DNA of 64,000 nt from positions 454,501-518,500 of the forward strand of contig NZ_CP049871.1 in NCBI RefSeq assembly GCF_011302055.1, in the 5' to 3' direction. Below are positions 43,087 through 52,131 of the stretch, one piece after another. The stretch is from Sphingomonas sinipercae (GTDB taxonomy: Bacteria > Pseudomonadota > Alphaproteobacteria > Sphingomonadales > Sphingomonadaceae). The position numbers were made by a program, and so were the translations under genes. Numbering within the stretch: the stretch's first letter is position 1; every line of letters starts with the position of its first letter. The notes below the pieces were generated by a model. That model worked only from the letters and a program-made list of their open reading frames with translations. It searched no databases and had not been told where the DNA came from.

Positions 43087-44535
43087 ATGGCGATGACCGA
43101 CGTTCGCCGGGTGACGCTGACGGCGCCGGACGATTTCGAAGGCTGGCGCGATTCGGCGCGCGACCTGGCCGAAGCTGGTGTGCCGCCCGACGCAGTCGTC
43201 TGGCAGGTTGAAGGCAAGGAAGCCGACTTGTTCGGAAGCGACGCGCCGGCCCTTACTGCACCGAGCTTCGCCGTGCCCCGCTCATTCGTTTCGCTTGCCA
43301 GGGACGCGATTTGCCATTCGGACCCTGAACGGTTCGCGTTGCTTTATGCCTTGCTGTGGGAATTGCGCGGCAATCGGGCGGCCGTTTCCAATTCCGCCGA
43401 CCCGCTGGTGCGCCGTATCGAACTGCTCGCCAAGGAAGTCCGCCGCGACCTTCACAAGATGCATGCGTTCGTGCGCTTCCGTGAGCTGGACGAGCCGGGC
43501 GGCGACACACGGTTCGTCGCTTTCTTCGAACCCGACCATCACATCGTCCGCCGCGGTGCTCGCTTCTTCGTCAACCGTTTCGCCAACATGCGCTGGTCGA
43601 TCCTGACGCCGGAACTGTCCGTGCATTGGGACGGCGACGTGCTGACCGAAGGGCCGGGGGCGACGCGCGCCGAGGCGCCCGCCGGCGATCCGCTGGAAGC
43701 CATGTGGGGCACCTATTACGCATCGATCTTCAACCCCGCGCGGCTGAAGGTGGGCGCGATGCTGAAGGAAATGCCCAAGAAATATTGGCGCAACATGCCG
43801 GAAACGTCGCTCGTTCAACCGCTGATCGCAGGCGCGCGTGCACGGGAGCTGGAGATGATCGACCGATCGGCGGCGAAGCTAGGGTTCGATAATGCGCTGC
43901 AAGCGGAGCGCGGGATCGAGCGCGGCAGCAACATTCGTGCCGCCTGGGAAGCCCTGTTCAAGGAAGCGTGGGGCTGCACCCGATGCGAACTTTTCAAATG
44001 CGGGACGCAGACCGTGTTCGGCGAAGGGCCGCTTGACCCCAAATTGATGTTCGTCGGCGAGCAACCGGGGGACCAGGAGGACCTTGCCGGGCGGCCGTTC
44101 GTCGGCCCCGCCGGGCAATTGCTGGACCAGATGCTGGAGGAAGCGGGCGTCGACCGCGCCCAGACCTACGTCACCAACGCGGTCAAGCATTTCAAGTTCG
44201 AACGGCGCGGCAAGCGGCGCATCCACAGCAAACCGGACAGTGGCGAAATCGAAGCCTGCCGGTGGTGGATCGACCAGGAGCGCACGCTGATCCGACCGCC
44301 GATTACCGTCGCGCTCGGCGCCACGGCCGCGCGTTCGCTGTTTGGCAAGGCGGTGACGATCGGCAAGGTGCGCGGCAGCCCGATGGCGCTCCCCGACGGT
44401 TCGGAATGCTGGGTGACGATGCACCCCAGCGCGCTGTTGCGGATGCCGGAGCCCGAGCGCCGCGAGGAGGAGCGCGCCCGCTTCGTCACGGAGATGCGCG
44501 AGATCTGGAAGCGGGCCGAGACACTCGCCGTCTGA
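43087..44535 (+). CDS. udgX: DUF4130-UdgX fusion, uracil-DNA binding protein
   Basis: This 482-residue protein has two parts. The N-terminal half (about 1-240) is DUF4130, present in partners of the radical SAM protein. The C-terminal half (about 260-482) is a UdgX/family-4 uracil-DNA glycosylase with GEQPGDQED (near residue 324) and HPSALLR (His446). The R-loop has KRRIHSKP with His380, the residue that in UdgX forms a covalent bond with uracil sites in DNA. A CTRCELFKCG cysteine group fits the iron-sulfur cluster. The pair is predicted to be induced by the SOS response. The start is ATG; a second ATG is two codons later. Confidence 0.94.
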   Translation: MAMTDVRRVTLTAPDDFEGWRDSARDLAEAGVPPDAVVWQVEGKEADLFGSDAPALTAPSFAVPRSFVSLARDAICHSDPERFALLYALLWELRGNRAAVSNSADPLVRRIELLAKEVRRDLHKMHAFVRFRELDEPGGDTRFVAFFEPDHHIVRRGARFFVNRFANMRWSILTPELSVHWDGDVLTEGPGATRAEAPAGDPLEAMWGTYYASIFNPARLKVGAMLKEMPKKYWRNMPETSLVQPLIAGARARELEMIDRSAAKLGFDNALQAERGIERGSNIRAAWEALFKEAWGCTRCELFKCGTQTVFGEGPLDPKLMFVGEQPGDQEDLAGRPFVGPAGQLLDQMLEEAGVDRAQTYVTNAVKHFKFERRGKRRIHSKPDSGEIEACRWWIDQERTLIRPPITVALGATAARSLFGKAVTIGKVRGSPMALPDGSECWVTMHPSALLRMPEPERREEERARFVTEMREIWKRAETLAV

Positions 44536-44541
44536 CCCGCC

Positions 44542-46626
44542 TCAGAAGCCGTAGCGAAGCGTCGCCTTCAGCGAGCGCGGCGCGCCGGGCGCGATATTGT
44601 TGTCGTTGTGCGCGGTCGGGAAGTAATCGGCGTTGAAGGCGTTCTCGAGGTTGAGCTGCGCTTCGATGCCGCGCGCAACCTTGTAGAACAGCGCGGCATC
44701 GACACGCGCATAACCGGGCAGGGTGACGTCGTTGCTGATCGACGCATAGGACTTCGACCGGGCGACGAGGCCTAGGCCGAAGCCAAGCTGCTTATTGGCG
44801 TCGTAGCGGCTCCACAGCGAAAAGGTGTGGCGGGGGACCAGCGGGACTTCGCGCCCCTCCGGCGCCGACGCCGTCGTCCTGGTGATCTCCGCTTTCTGCA
44901 GCGCATAGCCGGCCGAGATTTGCCAGCGGTTGCTGATGCTCCGCTCCAACCCCAGTTCGATCCCGCGCGTGCGCTGCGCGCCGGTAAGCACCGTCAACTG
45001 GGTCAGCGGGTCGGTGGCGCGGGTGTTGGTGCGGTCAAGCTGGTAGACGGCGGCGGTCGCCAGCAGGCCTTCGACCGGCTCCCACTTGGCGCCAGCTTCG
45101 ACGTTGTCGAACTTCTCCGGCTTGAGCGAGTCGGTGACCGGGCTCAGGCCGCTGAACTGGTCGCCCGATTGCGGCAGGAAGGAGCGGCTGTAACTGCCGT
45201 AGAGCGAAAGGCGCTGCGACGGCTTGAGCACGACGCCAAGGCGCGGCGACCATAGGGTATCGCGGCGGTCGAACTCGGCGCCGCCGTCGCGAAGGTCGTC
45301 GACGTGAAGCTTGAAGCTGTCGAAGCGAAGGCCGGCGACGATTTCCAGCCAGTCGGCCGGTCGGATCTGGTCCTGGACGTAAAGCGCGCCGACCGTCGCC
45401 CGGGTGCGGTTGTCGGCGTCGCTGGCGGTCGAGGCGAAGAGGACATCCCGGTCGACCGTGGCGGCCGCGAGGTCGGTCGTGTTGCCACCCGTTATGGTGC
45501 CGCTCATCCGGTGATTGCGCGACGTCTGCTTGCCGACCTCAAACCCGAACAGCAGCGTCTGGTCGACGCCGCCCACCCGGCCGGTCCAGACAAGGTCGGT
45601 CTGGTTGAACAGGTTCCGGCGACTGTTCTCGCTATTGTACGCGCCCAGGGTGACGGTCGAGCCTTCCAGCTTCGACGGGTAAATGTTCTGGTAGAACTTG
45701 TCGTAGTCGCCGAACCGGGCCCGGCTGCGCAGCGTCAGTTCGGGCATGAACTGATGCTCCAGCGTCGCTGTCGCCAGGCTGACGTCGGCCTTTGAGAAAC
45801 TCTTGTCGGGGTCGCCGAAGAAAGTGCGGTCGAAGCCGCGCAGCGGTTCGCCATCGCGCGCCGGGACGCCGCGGTCGGCGGTGCGCCGGTCGTGCAGATA
45901 TTCGAATCCGACATCGATCCGGATGCTGGAGCCCGGCACATAGGCAAGCGTCGGATTGATGCCGTAGCGCTGCAGGTCGACGTGGCGGCGGAAGCTGTTG
46001 CCGTCCTCGTACAAGCCGTTGACCCGCAGACCCAGGCCTGCGCCCAGCGGCTGGTCGACGTCGCCGGTGAAACGAGCGCCCCCGTCGCTTCCGGTCGATC
46101 CGATGAACTGCCGATAGGGGTTGAGGCTGGAGCGCTTGGTCACGCGATTGACGACTCCGCCGCCGCCGCCGCGGCCGAAAATCATCGCGTTCGATCCGCG
46201 CAGGACCTCGACCCGGCCGACGTTATAGAAGTCGCGGAAATATTGGACGTCGTCGCGCACGCCGTCGACGAAGAAATCGGCGGTGCTGTTGTTGCCGCGC
46301 AGGGTCATCTGGTCGCGGTTGCCCTCGCCCGTCCCTGGTGTCGCGCCGGGGACGAAATAAAGCAGGTCGGCGACCGAGCGCAGCTGCTGGTCCTCGATTT
46401 GCGCCTCGGTAATCGTGGTCAGCGCCTGCGGGATGTTGCGGACCTCGGTAACCGTCTTGGTCGCGGTGGAGGTCGAGCGCGCCCCATATTCGGAACGCTG
46501 GCCGGTAACGACGATCTCCGGCTGGTCGACCGCGTCCGCGCTCGCGTCAGCCGTTTCCGCCGCCGCCCAAACCGGCGAGGCGCTGGCGAGCAGGATCGCC
46601 GCGAACGAGCAGCCACGAAGAATCAT
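44542..46626 (-). CDS. TonB-dependent siderophore receptor
   Basis: This 694-residue outer-membrane receptor has a signal peptide ending VWAAAET, a TonB-box region EIVVTGQR, a plug domain (about residues 60-170: ALTTITEAQIED, GNRDQMTLRGN, VEVLRGSNAMIFGRG) and a 22-strand barrel ending in the usual C-terminal Phe (LRYGF). It belongs to the ferrichrome/catecholate siderophore type. The promoter region upstream contains a Fur-like palindrome. Ligand not predictable. A ribosome site (AAGGGG) lies eight bases before the ATG. Confidence 0.94.
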   Translation of the reverse strand: MILRGCSFAAILLASASPVWAAAETADASADAVDQPEIVVTGQRSEYGARSTSTATKTVTEVRNIPQALTTITEAQIEDQQLRSVADLLYFVPGATPGTGEGNRDQMTLRGNNSTADFFVDGVRDDVQYFRDFYNVGRVEVLRGSNAMIFGRGGGGGVVNRVTKRSSLNPYRQFIGSTGSDGGARFTGDVDQPLGAGLGLRVNGLYEDGNSFRRHVDLQRYGINPTLAYVPGSSIRIDVGFEYLHDRRTADRGVPARDGEPLRGFDRTFFGDPDKSFSKADVSLATATLEHQFMPELTLRSRARFGDYDKFYQNIYPSKLEGSTVTLGAYNSENSRRNLFNQTDLVWTGRVGGVDQTLLFGFEVGKQTSRNHRMSGTITGGNTTDLAAATVDRDVLFASTASDADNRTRATVGALYVQDQIRPADWLEIVAGLRFDSFKLHVDDLRDGGAEFDRRDTLWSPRLGVVLKPSQRLSLYGSYSRSFLPQSGDQFSGLSPVTDSLKPEKFDNVEAGAKWEPVEGLLATAAVYQLDRTNTRATDPLTQLTVLTGAQRTRGIELGLERSISNRWQISAGYALQKAEITRTTASAPEGREVPLVPRHTFSLWSRYDANKQLGFGLGLVARSKSYASISNDVTLPGYARVDAALFYKVARGIEAQLNLENAFNADYFPTAHNDNNIAPGAPRSLKATLRYGF

Positions 46627-46658
46627 TGATGGTCCCCTTCAAGTCGGGGACAGCACTA

Positions 46659-46687
46659 TCGCTATTGATATCTATTCGCAATAGCGA
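46659..46687. promoter_or_regulatory. Palindrome before the siderophore receptor gene (Fur-like)
   Basis: TCGCTATTG (46659-46667) and CAATAGCGA (46679-46687) are perfect nine-base arms around an eleven-base AT-rich spacer. It lies 33 bases upstream of the receptor's ATG and three bases after the smc stop. The inner sequence TTGCGAAT/ATATCAA resembles alphaproteobacterial Fur sites, so iron repression is likely. Confidence 0.5.
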
Positions 46688-46689
46688 GC

Positions 46690-49600
46690 TTACTCTGCTG
46701 CGAGCAAGGTCTCCGCTCCGCCAAGGTCGACCGACACCAGGCGACTGATGCCTTTCTCGATCATCGTCACCCCGTAGAGGCGGTGCATCCTGCTCATCGT
46801 CACTGCATTGTGCGTGACGATCAGATAGCGGGTGTCGGTTTCGCGGGTCATCCGTTCCAGCAGGTCGCAAAAGCGCTCGACGTTGGCATCGTCGAGCGGC
46901 GCATCGACTTCGTCGAGCACGCAGATCGGCGCCGGGTTGGTCAGGAACAGGCCGAAGATCAGCGCCACTGCGGTCAAAGCCTGCTCGCCGCCCGACAGCA
47001 GGGTCAGGGTCGACAGGCGCTTGCCGGGCGGTTGCGCCATGATCTCCAGCCCGGCTTCCAGCGGATCGTCGCTCTCGACCAGCTCAAGGTGGGCCTGCCC
47101 GCCTTCGAACAAGGTGGTGAACAGGCTTTGGAAATGCGTGTTCACTTTCTCGAATGCGTCGAGGAGCCGCACGCGCCCCTCGCGGTTGAGGCTGCCGATC
47201 GACCCGCGCAAGCGATGGATCGCCTGCGTCAGTTCCTCGGCCTCCTCGGCGCCCTTGGTGCGGTCGGCCTCGATTTCCGCCAGTTCCTGCTCGGCCACCA
47301 GGTTGACCGGGCCGATCCGCTCGCGATCGGCGGTCAGCCGCTCCAGAGTCGTTGACTGGACGTCGGGGTCGGCGACCTCGTCGGCGTCGAAGCCCAGCTT
47401 TTCCGGAAGCCGCTGCGGGACGCATTCGAAGCGCTCCAGGGCAATCCGCGCATATTCGGTACGGCGGGCGTTCTGCGCTTCGGCCCGCGCTTCGGCCCCG
47501 GCTCGCTGCTCCCGCGCCGACGCCGAGGCTTCGGTCCCGCTGGCGACCGCGCTCGCCTTTTCGCTCACCAGCCGCTCGGCCTCGCGTTCGGCACTGAGCG
47601 CCGCCGACAGCGCCGCCTCGCTGCCGGAGGCTTCATGCTCCAGCTCGGCGATCCGGCTTTCCAGCACCGCCGGTTCGGCTTCCAGCTCGACGCGTTCCAG
47701 GCGATAGCGCTCCAGCCGTTCGGCGCTTTCCGCGACCCTCTTCTCCGCATCCTTCTGTCGCCGGCGCCATTCGGCGTCTTCGCGTCCCGCCGCTGAATGC
47801 CGTTCCCGCGCCGCCGCGGTTTCGCGCGCGCGCGTGGCGGCTTCGGCCCGCTTGTCGGCCACCGCGGCTCCAGCCTCCGCCGCAAGCGCGCGCAAATTGC
47901 CCACCGTGGCTTCCAGCTCGTCCGGATCCGGCAGCGCGACCAAATTCCCTTCCGCACCGGCAACCGCGTCGGCGGCGGCCTTCGCGACCGGCGCCAGTTC
48001 CTCGATCCTTTGTTCGATCGCGCTTTGCTGGGCGGCAATCCGCTCGATTGCCGCATCTGCTGCGTCGGCCGCGCGCTGCGCGTCGCGGAGTTCCCGTTCG
48101 GCGGTGGCCGCCGCGGCGCGCGCGCTGTCGCCCTCGGCCCGGATCCGAGCAATCTCCGCCCCGGCGGCGTTACGCGCCGCTTCCGCCGCGCCGACCGCTG
48201 CTTCCAGCGCCGGCAACTGCCGCGAGATTTCGGCCAGGCGGTTGACCCGGACCAACCGCTCGGCGTTCGCCGCGCCGCTACTGGCCGAAACGAATCCGTC
48301 CCAGCGCCGCATCATTCCGTCGCGAGTGACCAGCCTTTGCCCGACCGCCAACCGCTGGCCGGTATCGGCATCCGCGATCCCGACCTGGCGTAACCGGCGG
48401 ATCAGCTGCGCCGGGGCGCGAACGTGGTCGACCAGCCGCTCAAGCCCGTCAGCGAGCGGCGGGTCATCCGCCTGCGGCTCGCTCCCCGCCCATCGGCGCG
48501 AACCTTCATTGCCCAGCGCGGCATCGGCGTCGTCGCCGAGCGCTGCTGCAAGCGCCTGCTCGAAACCGGGATCGACCGACAGGGCTGAGAGCAGCGAATT
48601 GCCGCTTCCCTGGACTGCGCTGCTCAGAGCCTTGTGCTCGGCGCTGGCCGCGGATTGCGCCGCGCGGGCCGAGGCCAATGCGCTCTCCGCCACATCGCGC
48701 GCTTCCACCGCCGCGGTGCGACCTTCCTCCGCGGCAGCCACCCGAGCTTCGGCATCCGCTCGTGCGCTTTCCGCCGCGCTTGCCCGTTCGCGGCCTTCTT
48801 CGCGGGCGGCTTCATGCTGCCCGCGCAAGTCGCCGGCGCGACGCTGGTCGGTCAGCTTCGCACGCTCCGCCTCGATCCGGCCGAGCTGGGCGCGCGCTGC
48901 TTCCAGCGCAGCCTCCGCAACCCGCCGCTCGGCGCGCATCGCCGCCTGGCGAGCCATCATGTCGGCGAGCGCCACCTCCGCTTCGCGCGACTTGGCCTCA
49001 AGCGCTGAAAGGTCCGTCGCCAGGCGAGCCGAATTCGCCTCGCTGTCGGCCAGGCGAGCCTCGATCGCCGACCTCTCGGCTTCCAGTTGCCCGATTGCCT
49101 TGGCGGCATCGGCCTGCAGCGCTTGCTCGCGTTCGATCTCGGCCTGGGTCGTGCCGTGCAGGCGCTCCAGCTCGGCCAGGCGGCGAGTAACGGTATCGCG
49201 CCGCGCCCGCGCCGTCGCCAGCTGGTGGGCGATCTCGCTGCCGCGCGACCGCGCTTCGGCGGTCGCCTCGCGCAACTTGGCAAGCGCCGCCTCGGCTTCG
49301 CGCTGCTCGCCGCGCGCGCGCTCGACATGCTGCAGAAGGCGGTCGACCTCGGCTTGGGCCGCCGCCGCTTCTTCGCGCGCCTTTCGTGCTTCCCGCTCGG
49401 CCTCGACCCAGCGGGCATGGATCAGGCGCGCCTCGACGGCCCGTATCTTCTCGGTCAGTTGGCGATACCGCTCTGCGGCGCGCGCCTGCCGCCGCAGGGT
49501 CGAGGCACGGTTTTCCTGGTCGCTGAGCAATTCGGCTAGCCGCGCCAGATTCGCTTCGGCCGCGCGCAATTTCTGCTCGGCGTCCTTGCGCCGCGCGTGA

Positions 49601-50088
49601 AGCCCCGAAATCCCCGCCGCTTCTTCCAGCATCAACCGGCGCTCGGTCGGCTTGGCCGCGATGACCGCGCCGATCCGCCCCTGGCTGACCAGCGCCGGCG
49701 AGTGCGCCCCGGTCGCCGCGTCGGCGAACAAAAGCGCCACGTCCTTGGCGCGGACATCCTTGCCATCGACGCGGTAAGCGGAACCCGCGCCGCGCTCGAT
49801 CCGGCGGGTGACTTCGCTTTCGCCATCCTCCTGGTCGAGCAGGATCGAGACTTCGGCGAAGTCGCGCGGCGGCCGCTGGGCGGTGCCGGCGAAGATGACG
49901 TCTTCCATGCCGCCGCCGCGAAGCGACTTCGGGCTGCCTTCGCCCATCACCCAGCGGATGGCTTCCAACAGGTTGGACTTGCCGCACCCATTGGGTCCGA
50001 CGACGCCGGTCAGGCCGGGTTCGATCCTGAGCTCGGACGGCTCGACGAAGCTTTTGAAGCCGCTGAGTTTCAGCCGCCGGATCTTCAC
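46690..50088 (-). CDS. smc: Chromosome segregation protein SMC
   Basis: This SMC ATPase of 1132 residues compacts and segregates the chromosome. Walker A is GPNGCGKSN near residue 32. Two long coiled coils (very rich in Ala, Glu and Arg) flank a hinge domain at about 480-610, and the C-terminal half ends with LLSGGEQALTAVALIF and Walker B ICVLDEVDAPLDD. I start at GTG 50088, as the conserved KIRRLKLSGFKSF follows at once; the longer frame to 50283 overlaps the DsbA gene. It lies last in the dciA-dsbA-dsbA operon. Confidence 0.97.
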   Translation of the reverse strand: MKIRRLKLSGFKSFVEPSELRIEPGLTGVVGPNGCGKSNLLEAIRWVMGEGSPKSLRGGGMEDVIFAGTAQRPPRDFAEVSILLDQEDGESEVTRRIERGAGSAYRVDGKDVRAKDVALLFADAATGAHSPALVSQGRIGAVIAAKPTERRLMLEEAAGISGLHARRKDAEQKLRAAEANLARLAELLSDQENRASTLRRQARAAERYRQLTEKIRAVEARLIHARWVEAEREARKAREEAAAAQAEVDRLLQHVERARGEQREAEAALAKLREATAEARSRGSEIAHQLATARARRDTVTRRLAELERLHGTTQAEIEREQALQADAAKAIGQLEAERSAIEARLADSEANSARLATDLSALEAKSREAEVALADMMARQAAMRAERRVAEAALEAARAQLGRIEAERAKLTDQRRAGDLRGQHEAAREEGRERASAAESARADAEARVAAAEEGRTAAVEARDVAESALASARAAQSAASAEHKALSSAVQGSGNSLLSALSVDPGFEQALAAALGDDADAALGNEGSRRWAGSEPQADDPPLADGLERLVDHVRAPAQLIRRLRQVGIADADTGQRLAVGQRLVTRDGMMRRWDGFVSASSGAANAERLVRVNRLAEISRQLPALEAAVGAAEAARNAAGAEIARIRAEGDSARAAAATAERELRDAQRAADAADAAIERIAAQQSAIEQRIEELAPVAKAAADAVAGAEGNLVALPDPDELEATVGNLRALAAEAGAAVADKRAEAATRARETAAARERHSAAGREDAEWRRRQKDAEKRVAESAERLERYRLERVELEAEPAVLESRIAELEHEASGSEAALSAALSAEREAERLVSEKASAVASGTEASASAREQRAGAEARAEAQNARRTEYARIALERFECVPQRLPEKLGFDADEVADPDVQSTTLERLTADRERIGPVNLVAEQELAEIEADRTKGAEEAEELTQAIHRLRGSIGSLNREGRVRLLDAFEKVNTHFQSLFTTLFEGGQAHLELVESDDPLEAGLEIMAQPPGKRLSTLTLLSGGEQALTAVALIFGLFLTNPAPICVLDEVDAPLDDANVERFCDLLERMTRETDTRYLIVTHNAVTMSRMHRLYGVTMIEKGISRLVSVDLGGAETLLAAE

Positions 50089-50111
50089 CGCTGCCGACCC
50101 CGCGACACGCC

Positions 50112-50798
50112 CTAGCCCCGTTCGCCCATGGCCTGCCGGATCGCGGCATCGACATCGGGCCAGGCGTTCACCGGCAATTGCTGGCCGTTGAGGAAGAACG
50201 TCGGCGTGCCCTGGACCCCAGCGGCCGACCCCGCGTCGTGAAGAGCGGTCAGGCGAGCGCCGAGCTTCGGGTCGGACAGGCATTGCCTCGCCTTGACGGC
50301 CGTGACTCCGTGGGCGGCCGCCGCCTTCAGCAAATCGCCGGCCCGGGCGAGCGCAACCAGCCGACCGGTTTCGCTCAGCCCATTGATGCGCTGTTGCTCT
50401 GCGACCGGCAGGCCGACGATCTTGGCAACCCAGGTTGGCTGCGACTCGTACAGCTTTTCAACAAAGGGAAAGAAGGCCCTCGTCCCCGCACAATGCGCCA
50501 GCCGGGTCGCGGCTAGGTCGATATCGTTGAGCACGTAATTGCGAAACTCATAGGCGACCTTGCCCGACCGGACGTAAGTCATCAGCGGAGCCGAGGAGTC
50601 CTGGCTGAAGTGCGCGCAATGCGGACAGGTCAGCGACCCATATTCGACCAGCTTGACCGGCGCCGCCGGGTTGCCGACGACGAACCCGTCGTCCAGCGAA
50701 AGCGCGACGGTTTTGGTCCAGTCCTTCACCTGCGTGGCGGCCGGCGCTGGGGCGGCGATTACCGCGAGCGCCAGCGCCGAGGCGATGGCAAACCTCAC
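50112..50798 (-). CDS. Periplasmic DsbA-like thiol:disulfide protein
   Basis: This 228-residue thioredoxin-fold protein has a signal peptide (FAIASALALAVIAAPAPA) and the redox site CPHC in YGSLTCPHCAHF. It has the helical insertion and the cis-Pro GTPTFFLNGQ of DsbA. Extra cysteines exist (HCAGTR, QCLSD). It begins with a GTG overlapping the stop of its lipoprotein neighbour. The pair is unusual beside smc but conserved in sphingomonads. Confidence 0.9.
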   Translation of the reverse strand: MRFAIASALALAVIAAPAPAATQVKDWTKTVALSLDDGFVVGNPAAPVKLVEYGSLTCPHCAHFSQDSSAPLMTYVRSGKVAYEFRNYVLNDIDLAATRLAHCAGTRAFFPFVEKLYESQPTWVAKIVGLPVAEQQRINGLSETGRLVALARAGDLLKAAAAHGVTAVKARQCLSDPKLGARLTALHDAGSAAGVQGTPTFFLNGQQLPVNAWPDVDAAIRQAMGERG

Positions 50799-51547
50799 TG
50801 CAGGGCCTTGTCGATGGCGGGCTTGAGCGTGTTCCAGGCGGCCGCGTCCGGGACCAGCTCGCCGTTGATGACGAAGGCGGGCGTGCCGGGCACATTATAT
50901 TGCTGGGTCGCATCGCTGTTCATTTGGACCAGCTTGTTGATCGCATTCTGGTCGGCCAGGCACTGGCTGCTCTTGGCGCTCGGAACGCCGCGCATCGCCG
51001 CCCAGGCCGGGAAGCCCGCAGCATCGGCAATCGCCGCAAACTGCTTTTCAGGCGGCAGCGTCTGCAGCGCCTGCTGCTGGTCGGCCGGCATCTTCTGCAG
51101 CTTCATGAACCAATCTTCCTGGTCCTTGTAGAGGCCGCGCGTCAGCGGGAAGAAGCTCTTGGCGCCGTTGCAACGGGCAATGAGCGCGGCGGCGATGTCG
51201 TACGGATCGCGCACGTAATTGCGAAATTCGAAGCTGACCTGCCCGGTCTTCACATAAGTATCGATGAGCTTCGGTACGCCGTTTTCATCGAAGTCGCGGC
51301 AGTGCGGGCAGGTCATCGAGCCGAATTCGACCAGCTTCACCTTGGCATCCGGGTTGCCCATGACGAAGCCGCCTTCGTGCGTCGCGGCGACCGCCTGGCT
51401 CCAATCGCCGTCGGCCGGGCGCGCAACTTTCTCGACCGGGCCCGACTGGGCGCTGCCGGTGGCGGCATTGCCGCCGGCCTTGTCGTCGTTGCAGCCGGCC
51501 AGGCTTAGCGCCGCAGCGCCGATGAGAAGGATGGAAATGCGCTTCAT
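50795..51547 (-). CDS. DsbA-like lipoprotein
   Basis: This 250-residue lipid-anchored relative of the preceding DsbA has a signal peptide with lipobox SLAGC (Cys19). The redox motif is CPHC in FGSMTCPHCRDF, and GTPAFVINGELV carries the cis-proline. It overlaps the dciA stop (ATGA) and the DsbA start. The two probably act together in periplasmic disulfide chemistry. Confidence 0.92.
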   Translation of the reverse strand: MKRISILLIGAAALSLAGCNDDKAGGNAATGSAQSGPVEKVARPADGDWSQAVAATHEGGFVMGNPDAKVKLVEFGSMTCPHCRDFDENGVPKLIDTYVKTGQVSFEFRNYVRDPYDIAAALIARCNGAKSFFPLTRGLYKDQEDWFMKLQKMPADQQQALQTLPPEKQFAAIADAAGFPAWAAMRGVPSAKSSQCLADQNAINKLVQMNSDATQQYNVPGTPAFVINGELVPDAAAWNTLKPAIDKALQ

Positions 51548-52104
51548 TTCGCCTGAACTCCGCTGAATGGGATGGGATCGGGCTCGCTCGCCTCGATCTC
51601 GGGAGGGCCATTACTGGCAGCAATCCGGCCTGCAAGCGATTCCAGGCAGGCGCGAAGCTCCGAATCCGCGATTTCACGCAGGCCTTCGCCGATTTCCTTG
51701 GGCACCGGACGGAGCTGGGGGCGCGTCGGCCGGGCCGCCGCCGGAGCCGGCGATCCTTGCCGGAATGCGACCCGGCAAACGGCCGAATAGCCGAAGAAGC
51801 GATTGACCCGTTCGATGATCGTCGGTGCAAGATGCTGCATCAGCGGCGCATGGGCGCCCTGGACGAGCAGGGTGAGGACGCCGGCCGATTTCTTGCCGGC
51901 CGGGAAGCGGATCGATTCGGGCGAGGAGACCCTGGCGTAGCGTTCGCCGACGATCTCGCTCCAGCGGCTGACGATCGACGATTGCACGAAGCCGAAGCGC
52001 TTGAACGCGACCCCGCCGATCTCGCCGATCAGCTCCCCCGCGGAGCGCGCACGTCCGCCACGCGCACGTTCGGGAGTTCCAGCTTTTTGCGGGGCCTTCG
52101 CCAT
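51544..52104 (-). CDS. dciA: DciA (DUF721) replicative helicase loader
   Basis: This 186-residue protein has the DUF721 domain (about residues 24-115): GFVQSSIVSRWSEIVGERYA, FPAGKKSAGVLTLLV and LQ-like strands. DciA is the helicase-loading factor replacing DnaC in most bacteria. The ATG at 52104 was chosen; an upstream one 18 bases earlier adds a non-conserved lead. It is the first gene of the operon and divergent from mutY (27 bases between). Confidence 0.88.
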   Translation of the reverse strand: MAKAPQKAGTPERARGGRARSAGELIGEIGGVAFKRFGFVQSSIVSRWSEIVGERYARVSSPESIRFPAGKKSAGVLTLLVQGAHAPLMQHLAPTIIERVNRFFGYSAVCRVAFRQGSPAPAAARPTRPQLRPVPKEIGEGLREIADSELRACLESLAGRIAASNGPPEIEASEPDPIPFSGVQAK

Positions 52105-52131
52105 CGCGCCGGAGCATGCCATAGCCCAAAC

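Noticed and set aside
47834..49600. A 588-residue Ser/Ala/Arg-rich plus-strand frame
   Set aside because: It is the mirror of the SMC coiled coil. Low complexity and no domain.
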